The notes under the pieces are model-generated. The model worked only from the letters and a program-made list of their open reading frames with translations. It did not search any database and was not told the DNA's origin. The position numbers were made by a program, and so were the translations under genes. Source: Marthasterias glacialis (taxonomy: Eukaryota; Echinodermata; Asteroidea; Forcipulatida; Asteriidae). Taken from it: DNA of 64,000 bases. The stretch spans positions 21,610,495 to 21,674,494 of the forward strand of contig OU452225.1 of assembly GCA_911728455.2 (NCBI GenBank), in the 5' to 3' direction. Positions 1-15,000 of the stretch are shown in pieces (position 1 is the stretch's first letter; every line of letters starts with the position of its first letter).

Positions 1-3000
1 ATAAGTTGTATATCGATTTATATGAATATAACTTATCAATCATGGCCATTATAAGAAGCTTGAAATTCACAAGAAGCTATGTAAAAATAGAGTTGTAGTT
101 TGTACCTTAGCAATACTGCATCCTTTAGCACTGGAGTCACCTGAACAGCAGTTAAATCGACCCTCTACAGTCCCTCCAACTACACTCAGATAATTCATTC
201 AATTCAACTCATTAGTACATGCTGTAGTTATCAATGTGGGTGTACATAGATCAGTGGCTAGAGTGATGAGAGTATTTCATGTCAATTAACAGTTCAGATT
301 AAATCATATGCATACTATTGATTTACTCTGACATGTTATAACTGATATGACTTCAATATAGGCCATGTTGTATATGAAAGTGGTTATAGTTTTAGACAGT
401 TGCAAACACATTTTGAATGTAAATTCTTATATTTCTTTTACGCTTCATATTTGTTATTGGGAAGTCTAGGTGTCAATTAAATTGTGCAACATGTCACATA
501 TATCTGAAAAATGCACAAATAAAACTAAATATTGATCAAACACATGACCAATTAAAAGTAAAAAAAAAAAATTGAAAATCAACAAAAATATAAGTTACTT
601 CATAGAAATCTGAGTAATTTGATTGAAAATGGTAAATAAATGCCAATTTGACCATTAACATCAACAGTGCATTTCAGTCCAACATCAAACTATGTTTGTG
701 TCTTTTAGACTTTGAACCAAGAGTTAAAACCATTTTTGAGTTTGAGTGATTTTTTTTTGTAACTTCTTACCCTTATTATGCCAGAATTTCCCCCAGTGGT
801 AGATGCAATTTTCTCTAGTGATGTAGCGGCCATCAGAACGACGCAGAAATGTTGTACCACAGCGACTGCATACATGTTGGTTAGCTACAATAGGGGATAT
901 AAGGACTGATTATACAATGGTTAGAAGAATTCAGGCTCTGTAAGTTTGGAATTATGGAAATGACAAATGGTTTCATGTACGATGACAGATACAAGATTTC
1001 GTTACTATAGTATCCCTTCCTAATTTAAAACTGAACCTCAAACTGCATATAGTTTTATTGTTTGTACAATGATCATAGGAAATGTCATTTATCTTTTAGT
1101 AATGTTTTTTAAATACGTGATTTAACCCTTTAGTCACTGCGATCTGAAGACTTTGATGGTCTAAAAATAACCTATGATCACCGGAAAAAGAAAAAAAAAT
1201 GGAGTAATCTATTTCCCATGGTCAGAAAATGAATTCCCAGTGTCGTTAAGTGTTGTTATATTTACAAGCTCGAAGCTTGAATTTAGTATTAAAGAAAATA
1301 AACAATTGTGTCGGCTAAATCACTTGAAAGATAATTTTCATCCTCTACAAAATAAACCAAACATGTAACATGCAAAAAATAATCACAATGAAAGTTATAT
1401 TCAAATTTCTAGATACTACACTAATTTGTTCAATGAGTAAATGTCTTACGTTGACATGGTTAAAGTTATGTGCAAAAGCTAATGGGTTAAGGTTATTGGT
1501 CTCAATTGGTTCTTGTTCTTAGTGTAGGTCTTGTCTTTTCTCTTCCTCAACTCAATGAATACAGATGTTCTTCTTCTGTGAAAAAAGGGAATAAAAGAGT
1601 AGTGACCCACGCCTTAAATGGTTTATTAAAACCAGCAGGGTCGCAGCCATGTGATAAAGGACCAACTCACTACTCTTTTATTCCCATTCATAAATGCCCT
1701 TCTTGTTAAAATGTAAAAAAATCTGTAAAAATTTTTTTTTTTCCCTTCAATTCCTGTCCTGTCCTCCGGTTCCATTTTACATTGAGTACTGCCACTGACT
1801 GCTATGTATTGATTGCGAAACATGCAAGTCAGCACCTGTGTATAAAGCTAGTGTGCCAAATTGTCCCAAACTGTCAGGGGTATTTATGAATGTATTTGAA
1901 AGTGTTTTGGAAGGTTATCATCTCAGTTGGGTCTCACTGTTAATGATTGTAAATATTGCATGTACTGGCCCTTCTTAAAATGGAAAAACTTTGTCCATAT
2001 ATTCTATTCATGGAGAGGGGGAGCTGGTTAATGAAACAACAATTTAAAGTTAGCAACTTACGCTGATTTCCTGTAGATTTCTTGGAGTCCTCAACTTTGA
2101 TGACAGCAAGACCTGGTGTCTGAGATGGTCGTGGGTAGCCATTGTCAACTAATTGATCTTCAGTCATCAAATATGTCTTGAAAATCTCATATAAATATTT
2201 GCCTGTCAATACAACAAAGCTTCAATCAGCTTAATAGAATGGGCATTTGTAAAACAACAAATATATTAATAACTTTAGTCTTCATTCAAGTGTCAAAGCT
2301 AACATTACCAAACAAAAAATGCATTAAATTTGGGGGTGAACAAAGAAACATTTACTAGAATAGGATTTGAACCTGCGACCTCCAGATTAACGTGCCGGCA
2401 CTCTACCAACTGAGCTATCTTGCCCTAATGTTTGCAGTCTCCCTACTTTGTCAATATCTTTGTTTGGGGGTGCCAGTCAGAAGCCATTCAACCGGTTACT
2501 ACCGTGTAGCCATTTTACGATACAACCATAGAGCTAGCTCTATGGATATAACCTGGGAATGGTAGCACGGGGATCTACCTTAAGGGTGATGTGACTTCAT
2601 TTATGTTTGTTGTTTTATATCAAGTAATAAACCACAAACAAAACTGACTGAGTACATTTAAATCAAATTTTGGGTTGAACCGTCAGTTTCCTTAGTGGTT
2701 TATTACTTGATATAACAAATACATCAATCACTTCTTGAAAAACATTTGATTTATTGCAAATGTTAAAAGTTTGTAATACTTAACCCTTTTAATAATACTT
2801 AACAATTTCCCTTAGTACATGTATTTCACATAATGATTGCCAGTGTTTTCTCTTTTAAATTACACATAAACTATTCATTTTGAATTCAATCATATGGGGC
2901 AGAACATGACATGTCATGAGGTGGCAATATCGAGGTATTATGCATCACCTAGAAATCTTATTTTAATGTTTGCTGGTTCTGGTTCCTCTGTGTTACAGCA

Positions 3001-6000
3001 TAATCTCCTCAGACTGGATGCAAACATGCAGGCACTCATGTCTAGATGCACAAACTCCTCATCACCTATTCCATGTTAATTTTAGCCATCTTGCTTTGGA
3101 ACGAGTCTATACTAAATACATCCCATATACTTGCTGGTAATTTATTCCATTTGGCGAAAGTCTACGGAAAAAGTGAGTATTTGCTGGTTCTGTTCATTAT
3201 AAAGAAACTATCAATACGATGGTTCAGGACTATTAGGTTGTTATTACAATTTGTATGAATTTAGAGTAATTGGTTTACCATATTTAGAAGCGCCGGGTAA
3301 ATTTATTTTATTGATGATATAAACGTGAAAAGATCAAAAAGAAAAACATGAAGTTGGTTTGGAAAACACTTATTTGTCTTGTTTGATTGCATTTTCTGAT
3401 TTCTAACCATTGTAGGTTTGAAGCTCTTTTGATCATTACAAATAAAGTTGGGGAAAAAAAGAATTTTATAGCACTGAGAGGATGAACAGTAATTATTGAT
3501 TTCTGGTAAGAGACAGCCAGAAACATGTACTAATGTAGACATATACCAACTATTACAGATTAATTTAACATTTCCATCAAAGCAAGAAGACAATAAAGTA
3601 ATAGAATTTAATCTTTGACAGTACCAACCTTCATATTTTTGCTGTTGAGCAGGGGATTGGTGAGAGCGATTTAGAGTGAATGTGTGTTGAGTAGCTGCTT
3701 TACCACCAATAACAGCTTCATGTGAAATACTTCCTTTACTGGTCGGTGATGTGACTTTATCTTGTGTCTCTGTCTGTGCATTACGTAATCTCTTCAATGT
3801 GTTGACTGATAGATTCAGATAGATGTTTTTTGAGGACGCTCTGTCATATACAGACTTTTCTTCCTTCAAACCCTGAACATCAAATCACACCACAAAATCA
3901 TCATCAGTATTATCTGCATAGTAGTGAATGAAGCAGTGAGTTGGTAGGCTTTTCAACTCAATCAATCATCAACAATTTTCAATTGTTGTATGGCAGATTA
4001 TATGTAGCAAGATTAACTTTACAAGATAGTGCAAACCATCTATGTACACATGTATGATAGTCCAGCACATACTACATCGTCGGCTCACAACTATAAGGTC
4101 ATTAACTTCCGTAATCGACAAAAGGTCATTAACATTTCCCAACTAACAAACAGTAAATAAGATTTAAAAATAAAAACTAATGGTTTGTCTATCCAAAAAG
4201 TAGTTTAGAATAACAGGTTAAACTACTTTTTGGATAGACAAACATTAGTTTTTGATTTTTAAATATTATTTACTGTTTTTTAGTTTGGAAATGTTAATGA
4301 CCTTTTGTCGATTACGGATATTAATGACCTTATAGTTCTGAGCCGAGGACATGTAAATAGACTACTAACTAACATTAAACATGTAGTGGCTGATATGATG
4401 TATGCTTGAAAAGGCCTCAAATTGCTATGGCACTGTTTGTTTTGTAGTAGTTTGCTTTTTACATAGAAAGGAATTTTGTCCTCAAAGAAGTACCTTTTCA
4501 AGAAGTAAGTTCAAGGCATGACAGCTTACAGCCATGTGAATAGATTGAACAATTGATGCCAATGACATCAACTGCAAGTTGATTTACCTGCTGGAATGCT
4601 TCCGGCTCTGTCTGTGTCGTCTTAAGGTACTCATCTATGAAGAGATTCAGATATCGTTGTCTTACGTTACATGGAACCTTGCCTGCTGTGTCTGGTGGTA
4701 TGAGTGGTCTTGGGTTCACCTGATTCAATACAAATACAATGGCTGTTGTTAATATTTATTCAATAGAAAAAAAATATTCACAATAGATGTACATATGTAC
4801 TATGGGCAAATAACCTGGTAAGACATTAGGCCGCTCAGGTTGGGGTGAGGGCCAAAAGTTGGATGTGTAACGTCCTTGTAAATCCTCATTAGAAAAATTC
4901 CTAAAGCTGTATGTTTAAGTATTTCAAGTTAAGTAATACATAGGGATTGATTTTACAAAGCACTAAGATTCATCTTAAGATCTGAAGTAGTAAGTATTGC
5001 CAGAGTAATTCAGTATCATTTCTAGCATCCGATTTCCCTTAGTTGGCTTATACTGATCTTAGTCTGACAATGAACTGAAGTACAACGAGTTGAGTCCATG
5101 TTAAGTCCAAATTGTGTCCTAATGTACAACAGTTCATGTATGTTATAATCCACTGGGGTCAATTAAGTACAAGTATTGACTTATTTCACACCACGCAGCA
5201 CACTTACATGCGCCTACATGTGCATGTATCGAAAATGTACACAAAGGAAATGACTCCCAAAATGGTAGACCCGCATTGTGCGGATTACGGAGGTGCATTG
5301 TGCATCATAGAAGGGGTCAATAGGTCAGGTTGCATGTACTCAACCATTTGTGGGCTGGCTGCTGTCAATAAATCAGCGTCAAGATTCTTATAAATTTATA
5401 AATGTAAATTTATCAAGCAAAATAGTAACTTGCTTATTGTTGGTACAAGTTTTAGTCTGAATGACTAATGAGAATTCAGTTAAATTGAAGGCACTAGCCA
5501 TGGCTTTAGGAGAGGTCTGCGCTCTCAGCATGACACAAGTCTATTTCCAGATGCTCATTAAGACTTCTTACATGTCAAAGAAATTAATCTTTATAATAAA
5601 TTTAACAATTACTGCAGACATGTAGTCTTCATGCAATAACTCAATAACTCAACATTTCAGAACAATGAATACAAAAAATGAGGCAATTGCCTCCATTGCC
5701 TCCGTGAAGTATCAGGCGTGGTTGTTGTAACGTTGACTTGAAAATGAAACGGCACATGATTTTTTTTATATACATGTACAAATACAATAACAACGCATCT
5801 ACTATAAGTACTAGTACATGTAGATCTACTCACTGTTTCTGCAAAGACCAGTACAATGCGAGGCTTTTTAGCAGGTGAGGTAGATGGGGTTGATGTGGCT
5901 TTGCGTTTAGTACTCCCACTCCCAGTTGCACTTTTGCCAACACCAGTCTTTCCTCTGTTGGATTTGGCTCTACTTTTTGTCTTTCTTTTTCTGGTTTGTT

Positions 6001-9000
6001 TAGTCTTTGACTTGGATTTTGCTTTTCTTTTAGTTGTGGTGGTTTTGCTTTTACTTTTAGGTTTCGCCATTTCTTTCAACAACAAATGCTGGTAATTGTA
6101 ACTAATTCAACTGTCTGAGTGGTACTTAATCTATAACTGGTGTAAGCATTCACCACACATACAATGTACACAGAACAGCAGTGTTTTGCAAATGTTGTGC
6201 ATCAAGTGCAACACTCTGCTGACTGTACAATCATTGCATTCACATACAGTAACACAAGGTACAAGACTAGACAGTTCACAGTTTTGTTGGGCAGCGCCCT
6301 CTATAGTTAAAATAATGACAATTTTTAACAAACCATTGTGCCCTCTTGACATCAAAAGTCTTGTAACTTTGCATAAATTAATGATCATATAATGCATAGT
6401 GTTGCTTTTTTCCAAGACAGAAAACTAACTTGTCAAACTATTGAATGTAAACATCTCGCTATGAGTAATAATAATGGGGGTTTCTTTTATTTATTGTGTT
6501 TACCCCTTTCTGTAATGTGATGTCCTGCAAGGGTTGTGGTGGCACTGCTGCATATAGAACAACTTGTTTAGTTTTCCAATGTTTTCATTTGAGCCACTTT
6601 GTTCCATTTCTGCTTTAGGCATTTAGCTTAATAGTTCTAACCATGGGCCAATTTCCTTACTCCATGTTCTTACCAGCTTAACTACTGTTAAATATTATGA
6701 GTTATTATTTTTCTGTCAATATCTGTATTATTTTTATTTGTAAGGTCGTAAAGTTATAACTAACTTTGTGTGTGGATTTGATTTTTCTTGTGATCTTTCT
6801 TCTAATAATATTGACCAATAGATTATTTTTGATATAACTGCTCAATAAGTTCATAAGTTTTATCATGCTGTTTAATGTAATAATGATGCTCACACTGTTC
6901 TTACTGTCTATTAATTCCTGTTCATTATTTGATTTGTTACAAATGTTGATGTACCTATATAATGTTTTGTTATATTTTTGTGTGTACAAGCTGGAGAAGA
7001 GACTTTGTTTCATTAGACAATCCCCTGGGCATCCCTTTTGTATTATTTGACTTACCTATGTTACATTGTCATTAATAGAACATGTTCTTATATCTTTACA
7101 ATGGCCCAAGAAGTGAAATAAATATTAATATCAAATCAATAATTAAAGGCACTGTACATGATTGGTAAAGATAAAAATTGTTTAGTTCCAGTCTGAAAGC
7201 TTACTATTTATGAAGTTACTACTAGAACCAGTTTTTCTGTGAAATATTTCCCTTTGAAATGCTGTCATATACGAGAAAACGTATCTGAAAACCTAAAAAA
7301 AAAAAAAAACAACAGCTGATTTCGGTTGCAACAATCAAAATTTAGGACAATGTGTTTACATGCTGAAAAGTGTTTTTATTATTTTCTCTTGACTCAGAGG
7401 GCGGATTGAGCCCAAATTTTCATAGTTTTTTTTTTCCTTTATGTATTTTACTGAATCAGACAAAGTAAGAACAATGCATTATCAGCTTTACCAATCCTAT
7501 ATAGTACCTTTAATGAATGGAATCCATAGATCCTCTTACATTGTGCAGGCAGTGACACCACAATAAGACATCATGATCAAAGACTGCATTATTCTGGGTA
7601 TTATTCTTGCATGCTAAATGTCTGATGTACCTTAGTGATGAATCTTATTAACATTTGCACTGATCTTATCAAGCAATCATTGACTCAAGTCATCAACAGC
7701 AGGTAGTTACTTTTGAAAACCTACACAAGATTAGATTTGGGCACGTGTTGATGTTTTTAAGAAGGTTCAAAAATGGCAGTGATCAGAATCTAGCAGATGG
7801 CATTGACACAAGAAAAAAATGGATATTGATCAGTGTTTTGAAATGCCTTCTCAATAAGCCATTTGCGAGTTTCATTTGTATAATTTCTAGTGCAATGGCC
7901 TGCTTTGTCATAAATGACCTCTTAAAATGGGAAGAATGGAAATATCCTTTGGCCTGATAAAACAAAGGGATGTTAATTTGTTCTCCCATTTCTAAGATAC
8001 CCAGCAGGTTTTAAACATCACACTGATGATCCTTTCATTTATTTTACTTTTTTAAAGCATACATCATCTTAATTTAAATGTTAGTGTTATATCAACACTA
8101 ACTTTTTCAACAAACATCTGCAGTTATACGAGTGGAAACAAAATGTTTCACAAATTTGCATGTGAATGGCAGCATGCTTTGGTCTAGTACATAACTAAAA
8201 AAATTATACAGACCATGTGCATATGACATTACTATGAGCATTTAGTACAGGATTTGACACCCTTGCGCTGAGGTCAAAACAGCTAAATTTGACCTCAAAT
8301 ATGGCGCAAATGCATAAGGTTGAATTGTAATTGCATTGAACTTGAAAAGTTCAATGCAATTACTGAAACTGCTGGCAACAATATAATGAAAATAGTGACA
8401 CCTCAATCCTAATTTAAGGTGGACATAACATTCATTGTGGGAGACATATGTTGGCAACACTTCATATTTTTGTACAAGCAAAGACACTGCCAACTCATAA
8501 AAGTACCAGTCTTGTTTGTATAACATAAAAAAGGTCAATCTTGTTTGTAAGTGTGTCGCAATTCCACTGTAGACTGCACTTACTTGACACAAACTGGCTC
8601 TAGCCATTACCAGAAGCCACTATAGATAAAATGCAGTGAGCTAATATGTGTTACGGTATAGAATTTAACTTTTTACAACAAGTCAAGGTCTTGTCAGAAT
8701 TATCGTTTTTTAATAAATGTCAGACACACAAATTAATTGAATGATGAAACGAGTGGCTTTTAAGAAAAATCAAACAAATGTACGCCAGCTTTGTGTGAGC
8801 AGCAGATGTATGCCCATCAGCACGATACTAGAACAAGTCATGTTATATAATGACAAGAATATGTAGGTTTGTTATGGCATCACACAAGATATACAAATAA
8901 TTATTGTTTACCTTCTTTGGTAAATGGGCGAGTCGTCTTTCTCCTTTTGGCGCTGTTATTGCTATTGTCTTGCTGGAATGTCCAGTAGAATAAGATGCAC

Positions 9001-12000
9001 TATGTCCAATGGAATATTTCTGTTGAATCTTAGCATTGATTCCAATGACTGGTGCACTCAATGGTCTGATTGAAGAGGATTTATTAGGAGAAGTCTGCGG
9101 TATCTGTAATGGTGGGACATGAGCCACCCGCTTTTTGGAGCTAGATGAACTAGTTGTATTTGCTACTTTCACTTTAGGAGTTGTCACTTTGAGGGTGTCT
9201 TGCTTTTCTTCAAGATGTTGCTGAGCCTGCATGTAGCGGTTGTGACATACTTGTAATGGACTGGGTCTTGCTTTTGGCCTTGGTGTGAACTTCTTGTGTT
9301 TTAACTATTAAAGTAAAACATGCAATTGCCAACAGTTAAACTGGAAAAAAGTGTTGTATTCAGGACTTGTAAGTTATAAAATCTATTCATATCTGACAGA
9401 ACTTTGGTTATTATTCATCATGACACATTTTTAATTTTTTTAGTAATAAAACAAGAAAATCTCTGAAAGTGTAGAGTACAGTACCCATAAACTAAAACAA
9501 ATTGAATGGAGAAGTCAATGAAAAACTGATAGCTTAAGACCTGGGTGGAAATCCGCATACATGTATAGGGTTAATGATTTTCTGTTTTAGATTGTTGCAG
9601 GTTTCGTTGTCGCATCTACATGTAGCATCTCACAGCTCGCGTTACGTTTTGAATCTTGCATCTCACATCTAACTTATTTACAAATTTCACATTATGTTTG
9701 AAATCTCACATCTCGCATTAAATGTAAACTCGTAATTTGATACCTTGTCTCAAATTTGTTTACATTGATGGCGTGCGCACTTCCTCCATCTTATTTGTCA
9801 TGACCAGCATGAAAATTGTACTCCTTCACTCTGAACCATACAAAATGCAATCATTAAAAATATTACAGAAAACAAGAAACACAAGTAACTACATAATAAA
9901 AAAGGAGAAAATAAAATTAAATAAATAAAAATATTAAAAAAAATTGCACAAAATATAAAATAAAATTTAAAAACAAAAGTGTAATGCGTACTAAAGAAAT
10001 AAAAAGATACAAACAAAAGTATATCTTTTTGTTTTGTATTTTCTAAGTTGTCTTTTTTGCCCTAATGGCACCAAACAACTGACAGAGTAGGCACCATACA
10101 GCTGTAGCTCTAAGGTAGACACATACACAACAGGAAACACACTGTGGCAAAAGCGCAGCAATGATGGAAGAGTGCACACCATCAATTTAACAAAAAATTG
10201 AGACAGGGTATCATCAAATTACCAGTTTAAATTTAACACGAGACGCGAGATTCATAAATGCAAGATGTGAGATGCATGATGGCAGGTATGGAACACCACA
10301 GTGTATAAATTTCAGAGTTTCAAAACAGATGCTCAACAGCCCTAAATGTAGGTTGGGGAAACCCAGGTAATGCAATCCACATATTCTGTCTGGGGTGGGA
10401 ATTAAATTTAGGATTCATGGAGCTAATAGGTGAAAAAAACTAAATCATTAAGCAACAGACATACTTCATATATTTCTCAATAACACTTATAGACTCTGGT
10501 TAGTTCAGTGTATCCTCTTCACACACTGAAAGACTGGTATTTATATATTGCCACTTTGAAGTGGAATTACTCAGTAAAGCTTTCATACTTCCTACTGCCC
10601 CCAAAAACCTCAACTACTGCACATGTCCCAATTAAAATCAACATAATAAATAAAAAAGAAATTAACTGATTATGAAAACAACTAATCTTGATAGATTCAG
10701 TTCATTAAAAGATGTTAATTAGGCAGAGAAACCATAAGTAAATGTATATACCATTAGTCCCTACATCTCGTCTTCATCACTTAATTTCTAGGCTGAAGGA
10801 ACTTGACATTTTCAAAAAGGTTTTAATGATGTAAATCTGAAACTATATATGAAAAGAAATATTTAGTCTATGTAACAATTAGCTGTGCACTGGAGGACTG
10901 GTAATGATGACACAAGCTCCTGTGATAAATCTGTCATACATCTCATGTCATTTCTTCATCACTGCATGGTCCAATGTTAATACAGCTTTCATAAAAGGTA
11001 ATACATTTGCTGAAATATAAATGTTTCTTAACATATCTGATGCCAGGTATGAGGTTAGTCAAAATGAGAGAGATGAAAATGGCAAGTTAGCAATGAGATC
11101 CTCTACATACGTACCACATCAAACCTGGATACATGAGCAACTCTTGACTTTGAAGTAGACATAATCAAGTCCTCTTTCTTACACTCTTCTGGCTGTAGGC
11201 AAAAAACATAAATAAATAAATAAAAATAAACTATAAACACTCCGTACAATTTGTGTACATTATTTTTTGTTTGTTTTTATTTTGTTTTTATATAAAAGCA
11301 ACTGTGAACAATAGCCACATCAGTATTTGACTAAAGACATGAAAGAGGTCATTCTGATAGGCCAATCAAATGGGGAAAATTGATATGTTAAATAAAGAAA
11401 GAGAAAAAATATGTAGCAAGGCGACGGACACAAGGGTAGCCCCTGTGCCCCAGTAACGCACCTGAACAGTGCGGTGAAGATATGTGCTATACATGACCTG
11501 ATCTGAAAGCATCATTATATGACTCAGAACAGATCGGGTTCAAAGGAGAACCACTTGGTCAAGGATTGGGTGATCAGCACTGATGGAGAATTGTATCCCT
11601 CCACTACCCTACTTTCATAACATCCAACAGTGCAAACAACAGGACGAATAGGAGACAATGAAAGCATGTTCAGTTTAAGATGTGGGAGGAAAACCCCAAA
11701 TGGGGAAAACTAATGCAACCAGGCAGGGACTTCAAACCCAATCCACATGAGGCACTGAGGCAGGATTCAGACCTGGGGTACAATGACATGTAAGGCTGAG
11801 AAAGAAACCACTACTAAAGCCAACCTGAAACTGATACATGTTTGAGCAAAAATAAATCTGAGAAGTAAAACTATCGCTTAACCCCCATTTTAGGACTATC
11901 TATAATCTGACAAGGCTGTTTGGTGAAGCACATTTTTAGTACAAGATGACTTAAATGGGTCATGTCATTGTCTTGAAGGAAAAAACAAACATCACTATCA

Positions 12001-15000
12001 GCTAGTTTCATGTCCAACACAATTCATAACAAGAATTCATAAGAATAATGAAGATCAAAGACATCAGCATGTTGGATGCATTACATCTACACTCAATGGT
12101 ACTGTACCCCGATGGTCAATCATAATTGTAATCCTGTTGGCGTGATGTACACTTTGATTCCCACCTATTATCAGACTCCCATAGGAAATGTAGTTTTTCT
12201 TTTAAAGATTAACAAAAGAGCAAGTTATTAACTTGCCTTGCGGTCTTTTTAAAAATTGTCAACTTTTGCCAACTTTTGAAACAAGGTTTTTAGTTTAGAT
12301 TATGTACAAACATATTGTATGCCAGCTTTAGCGTAGCGTGTCATGCCCAAGCAGTTTACTGCATCGAACTCAAGTTCTGATGGCTAAGTCATCAGGATAT
12401 GGGTTTGAATCCCGGTCATGACACTTGTGTCCTTGAGCAAGACATTTAACTATAATTGCTTCAAATAGGAGAAGAAGCAGTTATGTTTGTCTCGCAACGG
12501 ATTCATTTACCCCTCCCTGTTTTTAGCTGTGCTGTGAAGAGACTTGCGATCATATCTCGCCATGTCTTGTTTCTGCACATTGGAGCAGGTTTCTATCCCT
12601 TCAAAAAGTAGCCCACACCTCGAGTGGCCTTTGGGCCTTGTGATGGGCGAATTGCATAAAAAAACCAAAATAAATTAGAGACAGAAGTGGGGACAAAAAA
12701 GCCCAAGTATGCAGTCAGTGTGCCGTATTGACTGACCAACAGAATAACATTAATGATCTTAAGGTCAAAAGGCAAGTTCAAAGGAAAGTTTGTGATTACT
12801 CTATTTCATTTTACCTCTTTGAATTTTTCTTGCACTTTGTTGGGTCGTTTTGAGCTTTCCTCCTTGAAAATTTTGAGACACTCTTCGAAAGTGTCTGACT
12901 CTGAGAAGCTCAAGTCGTCATCTTGAATGTCACTATCACTGATTGCTGTATAGTCCTTATTATCATCAGAGCTATTCATAGTGGTGTCATTGTCACTATA
13001 ATCACACATCATGACAGCATCCAAGACCTTCCCAGGACTGTAGGATACTCTCCTCTTCAACCCCGTTTTCTCATTTTGCTGGGTCTCTGGAATTTTACTG
13101 GATTTTTTGTCTTTACTACTATCTTTTGTTTTGCGATTATGTAGCATACCCTGACTTTCACTTGGTTTTTTAAGCCCATGTTGAAGGACAGTCCTTTTGT
13201 TGAGATCTGTTTTTCTGTGAATGCTCTTTGACAGTGCTGTGTGTGACGATTTGTCAGATGTGAAGCCATTAGTGTCTCTTTTTGAAGAAGTGGTAGAGCG
13301 TTTTGGTTCCTCTGTATAACTAGACCGAGTACTGCTGTTTGTTATGTTATCGTCTGAACTTGAGTAGCAGTCACTGAATAACACTACCTTCTCCTTCTTT
13401 CCATGTCTTGCATGATGACTTGCTGCTTGTTCATCACTGTTATCACTATCACTGTCTTCTCCAAACAGAATGATATTGGATGACTTTCGGTTACATATCT
13501 TGGCTGGCTTCTTTGTATGGAGTAACTTTCCTCTATCGTCTTGCATTGGACCAGTTTTCTGAACTACCTTTCCCTTATTAGGTTGATCATCATCAGCAGA
13601 GCTGGAGCTTATAACTATGACGTCTATATCTTTACAGCTTGGATTCCTTGAAGTAACTACACCTGTATCAGCGTGTTCATTATCATTGGGATAAGGAGCT
13701 TTGTGCTTGTCAATAGATTGCTCTGATAAATTGTTAGGGTCCATCAGATCAGATTTGAGCAATCCGACAGTGTGTCCACTTTTCCTCTTAATTTGCTTGA
13801 CAGATTGAGGAGTTTTATGTTTGCTTTGCAGGTTATCGCCACTTAAAGATTTAGTTTTTTGTTTTTTTTGTTCACATATTTTATTGAAAAAATTTGACAA
13901 TATTTCTGAGGACACTTTCATTCTTGGTTTTTCTTCTGGTGTTTCCTTGCTGTAACATTCAACTCTGTTGATTTTACTTTCATTTATTTCTGAATGTATT
14001 GTATTTGTTGAAGTAGCATTTTGAGTTTCCCTTGTTAAGTCCTTGGTTTTGCATAAATCTGAACTGTGTCTTGCTACATTCTTATCTTTACTATTTGGCT
14101 TGGGTTTGGAGGATGGTTTATTCACTCCTTTCAAATCTGTTATTTTTCCTTTTTCAGAGGTCTTTCTTCTCACTTCAGATTGTTTTTGCTGGGCAACATT
14201 GTCTCTTTTTAATTTGATTTTCATTTGACTGCTTCCCTTAGTCATGGAATGATTTGAGGACAGTTCTGTTAAGTACTGTGTGGGACTCCATTCCTCCTCC
14301 AATCCAGCATCACGGTGGTCATTTGGACGGCTATCTGAAGGGCTGTAACTGTAACTTGGAGTGAACGTTCTCTCATTGTCAGATGGAGGGTGAAAATTCA
14401 CATCTTGAAGGAAATGTTTTTGTTCCACATTACTCAACCATGGTTTGTCAGTTTCCTCCTCAGTGCATTCTCCATCTCGTTGCTCAATATCTCCATGTTT
14501 CAATTTTTTGTGTCTTAATTCCTCATCTGTTGATGAGTGGATTTCCGTTTCTTCAATTATCATCAAAGCATCACTGTCAGATGATTGGTCACAATCATTT
14601 GATTCTAAGATCTGTTTCCTTTTCTTTGGCAGGTTGTTTTTCTTGAAATTTGAAAAAGGATCATACTCCAAATCGTTGGTGGGATTTGACTGGACGGAAT
14701 CAACAGAATACTTGGTAGTTGGAGTGTAGTTTGCATGTACAGATCCCATGTCTTCACAAAGCAATGGCTCATACTCCTCAGCACCATCAACAGAATCACC
14801 GATGTCAGGATCATCAAAAATATACAAACCATCCTCCTGTCCACACACAGGTATTGCCACTGTGTCATTTGTGGTGCTGCTAGAAGCTTTCATGGTCTCC
14901 TCAGAAGCACAACTGTCTACATGTTCAGTTTTACTTCCACAAGAATCAGGATTACAGGCACTATTAGCAAGGGGATCATACGCAAGATTAGTTTTACTCT

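Noticed and set aside
2360-2428. tRNA gene
   Set aside because: Box motifs are present but the acceptor arms fail to pair; it is tRNA-derived.
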